From Diospyros lotus (Eukaryota; Streptophyta; Magnoliopsida; Ericales; Ebenaceae), in assembly GCF_014633365.1 (NCBI RefSeq), contig NC_068349.1, forward strand, positions 23,512,753-23,576,752: a DNA stretch of 64,000 nucleotides, in the 5' to 3' direction. Each line of letters begins with the position of its first letter. The first letter of the stretch is position 1. This document shows, one piece after another, positions 10,020 to 22,517 of the stretch. Position numbers and translations under genes: made by a program. The notes under the pieces are model-generated. The model had not been told where the DNA came from. It saw nothing but the letters and a program-made list of their open reading frames with translations, and ran no database searches.

Positions 10020-13000
10020 TCAAACATGACTTTCATGTTTCTCCTGGGACAGAGCTTTAGTCAAGGGATCTACGACGTTGTCATCCGTCGACACTTTCTC
10101 TATATATGTCACCTCAGCTGATAATCTCCATTATCATATGGTGATATCGCAATACAAATTTGGTCCGTTGATGAGACCGTGGTTCCTTCGCTTACGCGAT
10201 GGCTCCATTGTTGTCCCAATAACTGTTATTGGATCAACAATGCTGGACACCACTTTAAGTTCATCAGAGAACTTACGGATCCATACAACCTCCTTAGCTG
10301 CTTCGAAGGTTGTTATGTATTCGACTTCAATTGTTGAATCTGCCACTATCTCTTGTTGGAACTCTTCCAACTCATGGCCCAGTCATATAGGCATAATATG
10401 AATTTCGACTATACGTGATTTAAAATCATCATGGTCGAATTGGAAACTGGCATCCATGAACCCCTTCGTGGTATGCTCTCATTCTCCATATGGTAAAAAC
10501 ATCTCTTTAGTACTTCACAAGTACTTAAGAATGGTTTTCACAGTAATCCAATGTTTCTAACCTAGATCAGCTTGATATCTACTACATATGCTCAAAGTAT
10601 ATGCGATATCAGGCCTCGTACATAACATGGTATACATGATCGAGCCAATAGCCAAGGCATATTGTGCTCGACTCATCCTATCTCTCTCATCTTGTGTTTT
10701 CAAACACATAGCCTTGGAGAGATGTATTTCATGTGACATGGGAAGAATTCTCCTCCCAGAATCTTCCATGCTAAACCTCTTTAGCACCCTGTCAATGTAC
10801 GTGCTATGGGAGAGTGCTAGCAACCTCCTGGATCTATCTCTATAGATCTTTATTCCCAGAATATAGGCTGCTTCTCCCAAATCCTTCATGGAGAAAATAC
10901 TTTGAAATCCATATTTTAACTAATTGCATCATGGGAACACCATTCCCTATGAGCAATAAATTGTCCACATATAGGACTAAAAGGACCACCACGCTCCCAC
11001 TAACCTTCTTGTAAACACACGAATCAACTTCACTTTTGTGAAAAATAAAACCTTTTGATCTTTTCATCAAAACATTGATTCTAACTCCGGGATGCTTGCC
11101 TTAGTCCATAAATAGACCTTTGCAAGTTGCAAATCTTATTTGTATGTTTATGAGTAACAAAACTGTCAGGCTGTGTCATATACACATTCTCGACCAGGTT
11201 TCCTTTAAGGAAAGCTGTTTTGCCATCCATCTTCCATAACCCAGAGTCAATGTCAGACATTGCCTCATCATAGGTAGTAGGCTCATCGTTCTCAGCTAGA
11301 AGCACATCTCCATGTGCCGAGATGAGAAATCCATATCTCTCTTGCTCGTGACGAACCCTCATCGACCTATAAGGTTCTTGTGTAGAAGGTTGGGGAGTTG
11401 ACACAACTTCTTGTGTCTAACCTTTCTCGGGTTCCTGAAGGGGAGTATTTGTTTGTGGTTTGCCTCGAATCTTATTCGAGCTTAACATTCCTCCCACTAG
11501 CCACAGCATCTAAGAATTCCTTCTCAAGGAATACCACATGCTTGGCAACAAAACACCTTTTGTTCACATGGGTGGTAAAAGTAATATCCATTTGGATATC
11601 CCACAAACAGATATCTCGTCGATTTGGGTTGTAGCTTATTACTGTCAACACGTTTAACATAAATTTGACAACCCCAAATCTTAAGGAAAGAAAAATTTGG
11701 CTTCTTTCCTTTCCATATCTTATATGGAATCCGAGTAACTGATTTACTTGGAACCCTGTTCAAAACAAAGATCGCGGTGAGGAGTGCGTATCCCCAAAAT
11801 GAAATAGGGAGTTCAGCGCGACTCATCATGGACCAGACCATGTCCAACAAGGTCCTATTCCTCCTTTAGACACACCGTTCATCACTGGTGTTCCAAGTGG
11901 AGTCCATTGTAAGAGAATCCTATTCTGCTTCAGATGATTTAGAAACTCACTGTTCAAGTATTCACCATCTCGATCTGATCGAAGTACTTTGATACTTTTC
12001 CCAGTTCATTTCTCTACTTCAAATCTAAATTCGTTGAACTTTTCAAAAGCCTCAGATTTGTGTCCCAAAAGATACACATAACCAAAACATGATCTATCAT
12101 CAATAAAGGTTATGAAGTAGACATATCCACCTCTAGCTTGGGTGGACGTGGGTTCACACTCATCAATGTGCACAAACCCTAGCACTTATGTAGCCTCCAT
12201 TTACTTTAAAAGGAGACTTAGTCATTTTGCCAAGTAAACAAGATTTGCAAGCACCATATGATTCATAATCAAATGTGCTAAGATATCCAGCTCTATACAA
12301 GTTGGATGTGCGAGTCTCATTTATATGGCTTAAGGCGACAATGCCATAAATAAGTGTTATTTAAATCATCTGATTTAAGTCGCTTAGTATTTATGTTACT
12401 GATAGGAGTATCAACATCAAGGACATACAAACTGTTACGTACTGTTGTTTTACCATAAAACAACTCATTTTTATAAAACGAACAACTATTGTTCTTAAAT
12501 AAAAATGAATATCCATCATTGTCAAACAAGAATTAGAAATTATATTCCTAGTCAAACTAAGATTGTAGTAACAGTTATGTAACTCCAATACAAGCCCTGT
12601 GGGCAATGTTAATAAAAAGGTCCCTACAACTAATGGAACAACTCTTGATCCATTTCTCATGTGCAGGTACATTTCTCCCATTATTAATCTCCTCATACTC
12701 CTAAGCCCATACACGAAAGTGTGAATATGAGCATTAGATCCAATATCTAATACCCATGTGGACTGATCAGAAGTAGATCGATTAATTCCAATAACATAAA
12801 TACCTTAAGTGTCCTGAGTAGAACTCTTCTTACTCTACACTTCCCGGTTTATCACAGTGGAGATAGATTGCATCCTTTTTGCCTTTTGGGTTTTAGTCTT
12901 CTGGACTCTTCCAGATTGAGCTATGGAAGAACTCTTGTTCCTTTTGGCTTTCTTACTCTTGGGCTTGCCCCTGTGAGCCTTGGACCCTTCAACTAAGAGA

Positions 13001-13060
13001 ACACTTCCCTTGGCCTATAATCAATTTTAGGCTTGGTCTCCCTAAGTATGGATAATCACT
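10020..13060 (-). pseudogene. K Copia gag-pol, degenerate
   Basis: On the minus strand, from high to low coordinates, there is a lysine-rich gag tail with a decayed zinc knuckle (about 12990-12830). A protease/gag-pre-integrase region follows with NNTYLWHCRL (about 12330) and CKSCLLGKMTKSPF (about 12240). The integrase core has DRSCFGYVYLLGHKSEAFEK and RSDRDGEY (12110-11930), then a C-terminal IWGCQIYVKR block. RT is in pieces: KTAFLKGNLVENVYMTQP, YVDNLLLIGN, and KDLGEAAYILGIKIYRDRSR. RNase H has ADSTIEVEYI (10340) and STDDNVVDPLTKAL (about 10070). Many stops and shifts are present. The N-terminal RT region, roughly 80 codons, is missing where DSGLW runs straight into KMDGKTAF (about 11240). 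It cannot make a working polyprotein. Confidence 0.85.
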
Positions 13061-15262
13061 CTCCAAGAGTTTTTTCCATAGCCGTTAAGGAGGGACTATA
13101 GCACCAAATCTAGGGTAAGTTTCTGCATCCATACCCAAATTTAGCTCTAGCAACTTATTGATAAAACGTATCATCTCCATGACATGGTTCTCAATAGATG
13201 ATCCTTGAGCCTAACCATGATCTCATAGGCATCATAACTCTTATGATACGACCTATGTTTTGGGGTCATGACAGCCAAGACGATATATCAAGCGATGACC
13301 ATATCACCCATGTGCATCGTCTAGGCCTAATGTGCTACTATTTCCTTAACTGGTGGCTTCGTAAGAAGATAGCTCTCTATCGCATAAAGAATCTTATCAG
13401 ATGTGAGGACTATCCTCAAGATGATCTCGTAGTTATAGAAATTAGTCTCATTGAAGGTATTATTGCCCTCGAGTATCGATCTTATCGACATGTTTCCAGA
13501 CATTCTGGATCAACAACTGAATAGAGATATTATTATAATCATATTAAATTGCGAAATCATAAATTGCAAGAAGTAACATTTTATGATTGCTCCCACTATT
13601 TTCTACGAGTTTGCCACCCTCAAGACATAACTCGGGAAATCCCGTTGGAAGATTTCCTAGTGAGCTAGGATCCCATCTCCCCTCGCACAACCTTGAGTGA
13701 CTCAACAAATTGTGCTAGGATCGATTAGGTAGGTACTTGCTACCAATTGCATCTCCATGCAACTCCTAGATTCATTGGGTTGACAACTCCTTGCCAAGCA
13801 CATCTTATGTGACTCCCAATCTTTGCCTGTATACTCAGTAAGGCCTTGAGTGACTCAACAAACCCCACCTTTCTAGTTAAGTCGGACCCATCATTCAGGG
13901 ACATCTCATGGCCCATGAAGCATAGGAATCATAGGTGACACATGACCTTGAGTGACTCAACAAATCAAGTGCCAGCTAGAAACCTAATGCTTCATAATGA
14001 TGGAAGGCAAGTTGGCTTAATATTAATGAGGGATTTATTATTGATTTACTAAGGTCTCATCACATGCAATTAATCAAATTAATAATGCATAATAAACGAC
14101 TCAAACCGGTGTATGGTATGGATAACTACGGCTAGCCCCCTCAAGCCATAGAAGGGAAGCTAGCGGGTCAAACCTAGGTGAAGAATCACATCTTGCTTCA
14201 TAAGCACATTCTTCATGGTCTTCGAATCTTGTCTTCAATTTGGCTCCATCTCTTGCTCTTCATACAAACTACAACTATCGCTACTCTATTCTATTCTACA
14301 TACATTACATAAAATCAAAAACCCCGAGTTACATTCGGGGGGAGTGAGATGAGAAGAGAATGTACATCAGAGTATAAGAGAGGCAGGACACGCAGGCCCT
14401 ATTTCAAAAACCAAATTTACAAGCATTCATTCCCAACATAAAATAAATGGTCGACTTGATCCATACCATACACCCATGTAATCAATCATATTGATTCATT
14501 TAAATTATGTTAATTAATTATCGCATCTATTTCAATCTTAATGAAACGATTTCAATAAATTGAAAATTTGTATAATTTTAGAAAAACAAAATTGTTTTAA
14601 TTGTGTTGGGCTTGGGCTCCATCCATTAGTCTAACTAACAAGGCTCAAAAGGTCTTGGATCAACCAATTCATGTCAAACATACACTAGCAGCCCATAATT
14701 AATAAATAATCCAATTAATGGCCTCGGCCCATTTTTTAATCACGGCCCATAAGTGTCATACACTCATGAATCGAATAAAAATAATAAAAAATAGCCAAAC
14801 AATTTGGCCGGGCCCCACCAAAGGAAACAGAACACACTGGGCCACCGAAGGGTCGGCCTGGGTGCTTCACGTGGACCCTGGGGAATGGTCAAACCAAAGC
14901 CCGAGGGAGCGGGAAGGTCCGGGAGGAGGCTGGCAGCCCAAAAAGGCCAAGGGCGCGCGATTGGGCCGCATGGGGCGCGGCTGGGCCGCGCCTGGGGTGC
15001 GCTGGGCGCGCATGGGGCGCGCGGCCGCGGCCCGTGCGGGCGACAGGGGCCGCGCGGGTCAGCCACACCCGCGCGTGGGTCCAACCCGCGGGTCGCGGCT
15101 GCGCTTGGGGCCGCCTTGCCCGCGCGCGGCCGCGGCTGGAGCCGCCTGCGGGCGCGGCCGCGCCCCAGCGCGCAGGGCCGAGCCTGGCCGGGCCCTGCGC
15201 GGGCCTAAGCCGCCCCAGGCTGTGCCCAGCGCGCGCGTAAGGAATTGAAATATTTCGATGAT
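13061..15262 (-). other. K untranslated leader and gag remnant, GC-rich 5' part
   Basis: Between the primer site and recognisable gag there is no clear coding sequence. 14720-15240 is very GC-rich (GCGCGC / GGGCCGCG-type low complexity) and gives long but composition-driven frames on both strands; I do not regard them as genes. 13691-13964 holds three copies of CCTTGAGTGACTCAACAAA. Confidence 0.5.
13691..13964. repeat. Three 19-bp copies of CCTTGAGTGACTCAACAAA
   Basis: Copies at 13691-13709, 13844-13862 and 13946-13964 sit in otherwise dissimilar sequence. Each contains the near-palindrome TTGAGTGACTCAA, with TGACTCA as a GCN4/AP-1-like core. Function unknown. Confidence 0.75.
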
Positions 15263-15275
15263 GGCTCTGATACCA
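15263..15275 (-). other. K primer binding site (tRNA-Met)
   Basis: Minus-strand TGGTATCAGAGCC, one base from the LTR end; complementary to the 3' end of plant initiator tRNA-Met. Confidence 0.9.
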
Positions 15276-15276
15276 C

Positions 15277-17141
15277 TAAAAGTAAAGCAAGATCGCTACG
15301 AGACAAGTAGCGTAGTTCAAAATTTTGAACCTTACCCCGATCCCGGCGATTGGATCAACGTCGAAATTAAATCATTCACAAACAAATAAATAAATCTAAC
15401 CTTTAGATTATCGAGTCGTTCGCGGATTCGAGCCGTTCAAGCATCCAGCCTCTAACTCGTGATACGCGGCACGTGTCCGTTGGTAAGGAGAGCGGAATAA
15501 GAGTGCTAGCTCCTTCTCCTTTGCGCGGCTTGTGTATGGACGGTAAAAGAATCGATTTTCAACTCTTGAAAACCAACAAAATAAAAGTGGCTTAATTTGG
15601 GCATCCCATAAAGGGCTATATATAGGGAGGCAACCTCCTAGGGTTTCCCAAACCCTAATGAATATGGATTGGGCTAGCCCATTAATCCTAGTCTAACTAG
15701 AGATTAAAGTGGCCCAAATCCATTTATAAAATATTTGGCCCAAATCTAATTTAAGCCCAAATATTTAATATTTAATATTTGGCCCAAATCTAATTTAGCC
15801 CAAATATAATATTTATTATTTAATATTTGACCCAAATCTAATTTAGCCCAAATATTTAATTTAATTTAATATTTGGCCCAAATACTTTATTTAGCCCAAG
15901 TATTAAATTAAGCCCAAATTATTAAATTAGAAACTTCTTTTCTAATTTAATCATTAAGTTAGAAACTACTTTCTAATTTAATCAATTGCTATTTTTAGGA
16001 AACTCTTTCCATTATGACGACTCATCGTCATATCGACGTCATTACGTCTATTTGTTCTTTTTCCGTGAGAACCTACGACGGCAAAACTTCTTGCCGAAGT
16101 GTCCCACTTAACTATACGTCCACTCTCCTAGTTTAAGCCAGGGACCGTACCTATTGCGTATAACTCATTAGTCTTCCGAATATGTTGGCAATGTGTCGGT
16201 ACAAACACATAAGACAAGATTGGCCTCTAGCAAGGCATCATGCCTACCCAATTATTCAGAAGGATTCATAATCCGCAAATAACCCTTCACGAGCATGGTT
16301 ACCGTGTAATTCGATCCTCTCGTCAATGTATCCTATGTGATCTCAAGTTGGCAATGTGTTGCTTGATTATGATCACATAAATCTTTCTTCGGTTATCCGG
16401 ATATCTTCACTTAATAGAAAGTGAATCAATAACTCCTTATTGATCTCTTTCACCATGGCCATGGATTTAAAGTGAATATCCACCGAAGGTGCCTTAGATA
16501 CATCATCCTCTATCAAGGGATAGACGAGTCCCATCTTGGTTATGCACCCATCTCCATAAGCCTCACAATATGCCCAACGATCGCCCACGTGCAGCCTTTA
16601 TCTAGGCCCATCGAAACGATGTCAAAGCATATCGGTCTTCTTATGAGATGACCGTGACAACCTCAGGTCCAAGGATTAGTTACACCCATCTCGTATGAGA
16701 ATTCCATCAACATATAACCAAAATGGATTCTCATGGAGAGTCATGTCCAGTGATACGTTCTCCAACATTGGTCACCTATGTACTTGTCTAGGCATCCTCA
16801 TGCCTATGAGTGTGAGACCCCCATTGCTATCACATAGCAAAAACATAGCACATACAAGTCTTACCGCAATTGTCAATGTCCATTCTTGACATTGCTACGA
16901 CTTGGGACGTTTAATGATGTCTAGAAACTATGATGCATCATCTCACATCTTTATAGATTATTCACAGTATACATCATATGGACTTCTATCTAGTTTCATT
17001 CGGTTATTACAATAATAACAAGAAACTAATAGAATGACTTCTTGTGAATTTGAATAACTCCTTATTCAAATAATAACATGATTACAATTGTCAGTGTACA
17101 ACATGCCCAATCTGATTAGGTCTAGAGCACCTACACTAACA
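15277..17141 (-). repeat. K 5' LTR (1865 bp)
   Basis: Full-length LTR. In element sense it runs from TGTTAGTGTAGG (complement of 17141) to ...CTTTACTTTTA. A related copy at 32305 ends ...ACTTTCA, so the final CA has probably mutated to TA here. TATA at 15616-15625, TGGGCC-type motifs to about 15925, telobox at about 15637-15658. It preserves the empty Cassandra target TATGTTGGCAATGTG (about 16181). Confidence 0.9.
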
Positions 17142-18075
17142 AGTATCTCTCCTTGTAATCCTTCTTTATAGGTTTCAGTGAGTTCTCATTTTATTGGGCA
17201 AGTCCTATATTTTTCCTTACAATAATTCCTTCCAATATGATCTTTTAATCATTCCAGATATTGTTTCATGTCAGTTGGGTTTTGATCACCCACGTTTCCT
17301 TCAGAATGGTGTAGCTATGGTAGGTTTGTATCAGAATAAGAATACTCATATCATATGATGGTTCAGGTATCTGGATGAAATCCCCCACACCCGAATGGCG
17401 TTGTTTGATGTTTGTGCCATAGCCAAATAAGTCTCAACATATCCAAATAGCTTGTGTTTTATAGGCCCAGTATATTCGGATGCCTTATTTTATATCTAGA
17501 TGTCCCTCTCAAGTTTTGGAATTTCATATCCAAATGCCTCAGTGAGATATCTGAACGACATGAATCATATCCGGATGTCCTAGTTCATATTTGAATACAT
17601 CCCAGCATATCTGAATAGCATCTGATTTGAGCGCCAGTGTATTCGGATGTCTTCCATCATATCGAGATATCCTTCCCGATATCTAGATGGCTTTTCTAGA
17701 AATCCAATTAAACTTCCAGTACAACTTAATTCAAGTTTTATTCAAATAAAAATGGTTGAACCTCATGGTAGGCCACGGTATTTTATGTTACGATAATATA
17801 ATATGTTTCACTGCGTATGTTATGGCTCGTTTAATTTAAGCCTATGTATCCTGTTAGCTAAATGGGCAAGACTGGGGCTTCTGGGATTTCCATCTGCATG
17901 TGAAGATTGTTCTTGAAGTCATTGCAGGTGCCGGTCATTGTATGCGACGCGGGTGTTTTATCTGTATGTGAAGATTGTACTCATGGCACCGCGCGTGGCG
18001 GACTTGAAAAAAAAAAAAAAAGAAAATCCCAGGAACTCCCTTATAGTGGCACGCCCGGCGAGGTAGGGTGTTACA
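17142..18075 (+). mobile_element. Tekay-like LTR, 3' portion, with ATCCGGAT-type array
   Basis: Ends GGTAGGGTGTTACA (18075), like the LTR end of element G. 17370-17690 repeats variants of CATATCCGGATG about every 25-30 bases, in the position where G carries CATTCGAATG. Cut on the left by the K insertion. A 15-A run lies at about 18006-18020. Short frames here are not genes. Confidence 0.65.
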
Positions 18076-19636
18076 AGAAACCACCCTGGCATGTTTACAC
18101 AAGAAATGAGAAAGCGGAAGCTAAGCTATATACATGCATGCACTATAGGTACTCCGCTAGCACAACGATCAAACGATAAATAAATGAATACAGACTCCTG
18201 TGTCAACATACATGAGACACGAGGCATGACCTAGCACAGTAAAAAATAATAGAGAGTCAATCCCTCTCAAACATCAAAGTTGACGGGGACTGACGGAACT
18301 TCCTATACACCATACTAACTCTACCACTAGATGATATCTCCCTTGCCCTTGACCCACGCTGCCACTACCTGGAATGATGGAAAGCAAAGTGAGTCGAGAG
18401 AGTCAGCAAACATAAAGAAAGGAAGGCAATAGGATGAACATATCTAGTAAATGCTCCTCAGAACACCAACCCCCAAGCACACACAAGCCATAAGACGCCC
18501 AACATAGTATGAAAGAATAAATGAAATGCAATGCTGTAGTGAGCATCAACGTGATACACCGACGCCCATACATCCAGGTATCAGGCCATGCTCTACCCAC
18601 ATAGTAAACCACATGCAATGCATATGCCAGTGCCAGATGCAAACTAACCATGCTAGAATGTCTGTGTCCAAGCATACTCAATAAATCAATACCCCAACAT
18701 GCATCATGTACCCATGTGCATATCAAACCATGAATGGTAACACAATATATCGACTCATGTAGTAAATCACATAAACCACATAATGGCATAGCTAGTCAGC
18801 AGTGTTCGGCACCGGTCAATGGTCAGTGACTAGGAGTGTCCACTCGACGGTCCACCCTAGGGCCGCAGAGTAGTCTACTCAACGTCACCCAACAGCCGAC
18901 CCCTGCCCACTGCTCTATAGCCCTAGCCGATCCATACCTAAGAAATCCATAAATAAACCCGTACATCTAGGAACCTATTCCTAAAGTTGGGTTTAGCATC
19001 ATTCCGAAAGAAATGGGGGCGGTACAAACCCCCGTAGGCTTTCAATAAATAAAATTCTAGAAGTCCCTAACTTAATTTAAATTATACCAAATGAATAATA
19101 CTCAATAAATAATGCTAAGCGTTGAATTAGCGTAAGGGAGGGAATAAAATATGAGAGACCACGAACACTCTCATAGGAAATTAAGAACATGAGGAGAGGG
19201 TTAGGAGCTTGCCTTTTAATAACAGATTCCCACCTCCTTGCTCTGCCGCTGCACAAATTAGTAATTCTTACTAATTACGATACAAAGCCTATACGCGTAT
19301 CTCAACATATTAACGCTCCAAATTAATTTTAAAGTGACCTCGTGGTAGTTTTTGGAAATTACATTAAGATCCCATAACTTCTGGAAATTCTCACATACAC
19401 ACCAAACTCTCTTTTCCCTTATTACACTTATACCCCGAACATTCCTAAAATTCACCTAACTAATTCCATCATTAATTCCATAAATATTCCCAAATAATTT
19501 AATTAGTTACCCTTAATTTCCCATTTCCTCAAAACAACATAAACTATTATTTTTCCTTAAATCTCCAAATACCCAACAATGACCTCAGCATTGATATTTA
19601 TAATTATTATTTATCTCCAAATTCCGGGATGTTGCA
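18076..19636 (-). repeat. F 3' LTR, outer end missing
   Basis: Element-sense start TGCAACATCCC at 19636, preceded by the polypurine tract ATGGGGGGGAGAT (complement of 19649-19637). The distal part is missing, replaced at 18075 by the Tekay-like LTR end. One minus-strand frame of 128 codons (18403-18789) shows no family resemblance and is discounted. Confidence 0.7.
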
Positions 19637-22309
19637 ATCTCCCCCCCATAATAGAATTTCATCCTCGAAATTCTCATTGGCTAGCTCAAGTCAATTAGAG
19701 AGACACACCTATTTCAAAGAATTAGATCTGCCAAACTTGTGTTCAATTCTATTTCTACAAAATGAATTAACAATTCCCATGACAACATCCCACACTCTCA
19801 AAAACATTCTATATCATCATTTTCCAATATTCCCACATGTCCGAGTCTATTACATATCCTACTTGACTTAACACACTAGCACATCTCCCCAATCCATCAC
19901 CTCAATTGGACCACGCTATGACCACTAATACCTTAACCAGCTTAAGGAACATTATCAATCATATTACATACAACAACAAGGCTTTCCTAATACAATATCA
20001 TAATCCAACTGTTCCCCAAAGCTATCTCCATTCTCATCGCACTTCCGTTAGGTACTATCTCAACCACATATTAACCTAAAGGCAAGCTAAAAATTCAGAG
20101 GTATTCAATCCCAATAATAAACTGATTCGCAGTACAAAGCTCAATGCAAATGTAGCTAACTTCCAATACAACTTGTAGTGACAGAAGTGCAGCCATCCTC
20201 TTGCATGACAAGAAACTAATACTCGGTAACGTGACCGAGACCTACCACGTACCTACGAAGCATAGGAACATGGATACGATGCTGCATACTCAACCAAGAA
20301 TTCAACAGCAATATCCTTTAGTCTGACTTTTCCCAACTAAGTCTTAATCAGGTACACAACATTTTCTTACCAGTACTTTCTCCCACAATTTGTCGCATAT
20401 GCTTGGGGTCCCGTCAATAAATATGGGTAGTCATTAAATCAGGACTATCAAGGAATAAACATTCTCCACTCAATATAGCTCAAGATCTAAAATGTCACCA
20501 GATCTCCCCCCTAAAGGAATTGACATAACAAATTGTTGGTTCTTACTATGATTTATTCGGTGACCACCAACCCTCAGTCTCGTCCTGCTGGTGATCTTGA
20601 CTCCAAATAGCTAGTTGGCCATACCTCCTCTTGATCGCTAAATACTAACCCTGGCCTCCTCAAAGACTCTATAAGTTAGCTGGAACACGATCTTTAGAAC
20701 TGGTGTTATCTGCTCTGTAGCCTACTCGACTGAAAGAACCTCACCGTATCAGTAATTGTTCTAATGCCCAAGGCATCTCATAGGTCTCGCTTTTGGGGAC
20801 AAGTAACTTAAAGATATGGGTTAAGCATTCTTCTGACAGGCATAACAGGCCATCTCATGTTTTCGTTAATGTACCACTTGACCAGCACCCAAAGGACTCT
20901 CATCCCCTCAATCGGCCAACAACCGACCTTAGGGTGTGTGGTCCGCGATTAGTACCGACCGTACTCATAGCAACCACTATCCTTACAGCAGAACCCAACA
21001 GTTACTTAGACATACAACTAACTTCGGTCCTAGCCATACACCCAAGTATCTCCCACCACAACAATATGGGTTTCTTATTTCTAATTCACTTTACTCCATG
21101 GCGGCCCAAAACGTCAACTACTACATTTGCTTTACCCTATTTATTATAGAATCTCGCAGCCTTAGTCCTTCATCACGCCAACCACGGCGTCGCCTGTACT
21201 CCGCTCCACCTATGAGAACTAAACACCTATATCCTATCTAGATAGTGATGCCAAATCTCCAAGCAGCATAACTGTTGTAAGCTCCAAGTCCACAATTCTG
21301 TAGTAGTCCTTCAGTGAATTCCCATCATAGATCTCTCTAGGGACCAAGCTTATCATAAATACCTTTGGTTTAGTGATCTATTTGCTAAGCTCCATCTAGA
21401 ACTTGGGACTTTGTATTGGTGTTTCAATGTATCCATCCAGATTCGATTAAACTTAGGGTTGATGCCCTGAACCTCCAAGGAATACAAACCCCTTAGAACC
21501 TCAATTTGCCTTCACACCCCATCACATTACATATCTCTCGTCCGAATATGTACAAACAGTTGAACTGTCAACTACACACAAGCTACTATATCACCCAACC
21601 TTCAGTTTCCCGTCTCAGTACGCTATGTACACCTCTCAGTACCCACACATTACCATTTACCATCGAACTCCTATAGCACATTCCCACCATGTGGGACCTT
21701 TTTGTACCACTCCTGGAAAAATTCAATCATGGACCTCATCTCTCATGAAATTAAGGTAAGCCTTTCGTAGGGCGTCGACAATGCCTGGCAAGACCAAGGG
21801 AAGCTCCAGACTTCTATCTCTATCACCGGTCCCGACCAATCTATAAATATTGCAAAGGCATCGGTCAACCCAAATGGCATGGCCACGAACTCATAGTTGT
21901 CGCACGAGTACGGCAAGAAATTGTTAGAAAACACCTCGAAGTTAACTCGACAAATCATCTGCTCGGGAGAAAAGACATTTATGCCTCAAGGCTATTCGGT
22001 TCAATTGTAGGGTCAATCCCTTACTATGGCAACTTCCCTGGTAAATCTTCAAAGAAAGTCAAGAGTATCCCCAACTTATTCACCACCGGGGAAAGAATCC
22101 AGCCATACACGCCCTTATCGTGAACAACGTATGCCCTAAATGTAGCTTTAAAAGTTCCCTTAATCACTTCCCTTAGACGAGGTACATGTTATCCCTAATC
22201 CACATCACTAATAGAAAATGGTTAGGGACCCAACAAATCCACCATAAGTCAGGTGTCCAGTCCACTTGGTCTTAGCGAAAATGATTCCCAACCAAATGTT
22301 CATCGCAGG
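19637..22309 (-). pseudogene. F pol remnant (integrase, RNase H, RT)
   Basis: Heavily mutated. Readable pieces on the minus strand are YEFVAMPFGLTDAFAIF (about 21895-21845), equivalent to the Gypsy RT [15 protein letters not shown] block, and GKANVVVDVLGRHG (about 21130-21090), equivalent to the GKANVVADALSRR linker between RNase H and integrase. Order and spacing fit Gypsy. The remainder up to the LTR is probably degenerate integrase but no longer reads as such. No intact frame. Confidence 0.65.
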
Positions 22310-22314
22310 CTAAA

Positions 22315-22494
22315 TGTAAGCACCTTAGGCGAATCCCATATCGGCTATGCAAAGGGGGGAACTGGGCATATAAGTGCGGAGGGTGTTCTACATAGTGACG
22401 AGCATTTTGGGATTAAATCCCAGAGCGATAAAATTGGGGATTGGTTGCGACCTAAACCGGATAATACGTTGCTATGTGGACCCTAGCCGTAACA
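22315..22494 (+). repeat. TRIM-like 5' LTR
   Basis: 180 bp direct repeat of 24076-24256, with shared GATTAAATCCCAGAGCG and GGATTGGTTGCGACCT blocks. Confidence 0.88.
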
Positions 22495-22517
22495 TAATGG
22501 TATCAAACCCGACCCCC

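Larger units (their letters stand above)
7528..17141 (-). mobile_element. Copia retrotransposon 'K', decayed, minus strand
   Basis: Two long LTRs (left 7528-9969 including a 642-bp insertion; right 15277-17141) flank a degenerate Copia gag-pol. In element orientation the LTR starts TGTTAGTGTAGGTGC. A polypurine tract (GCAAGTGGGAGAT, complement of 9970-9982) precedes the 3' LTR, and a tRNA-Met primer site lies at 15275-15263. The 3' LTR lacks about its last 18 bases, where it meets the CACTA remnant, so no target duplication can be read. The right flank is AGTAT (17142-17146). Domain order gag, protease, integrase, RT, RNase H is that of Copia. Confidence 0.9.

Noticed and set aside
14718..15248. 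Long overlapping frames (up to 176 codons) in GC-rich sequence
   Set aside because: They occur on both strands, consist of A/R/G/P-rich low complexity, and lie in the Copia K leader beside the primer site. Composition effect, not genes.
5910..18075. A single Tekay-like solo LTR split by CACTA and K insertions
   Set aside because: The two pieces are of the right type and order, but the flanks CAAAG and AGAAA do not form a target duplication and the middle of the LTR is missing; kept as separate fragments.
18403..18789. 128-codon minus-strand frame
   Set aside because: Lies inside the F LTR; no motif, no gene structure.
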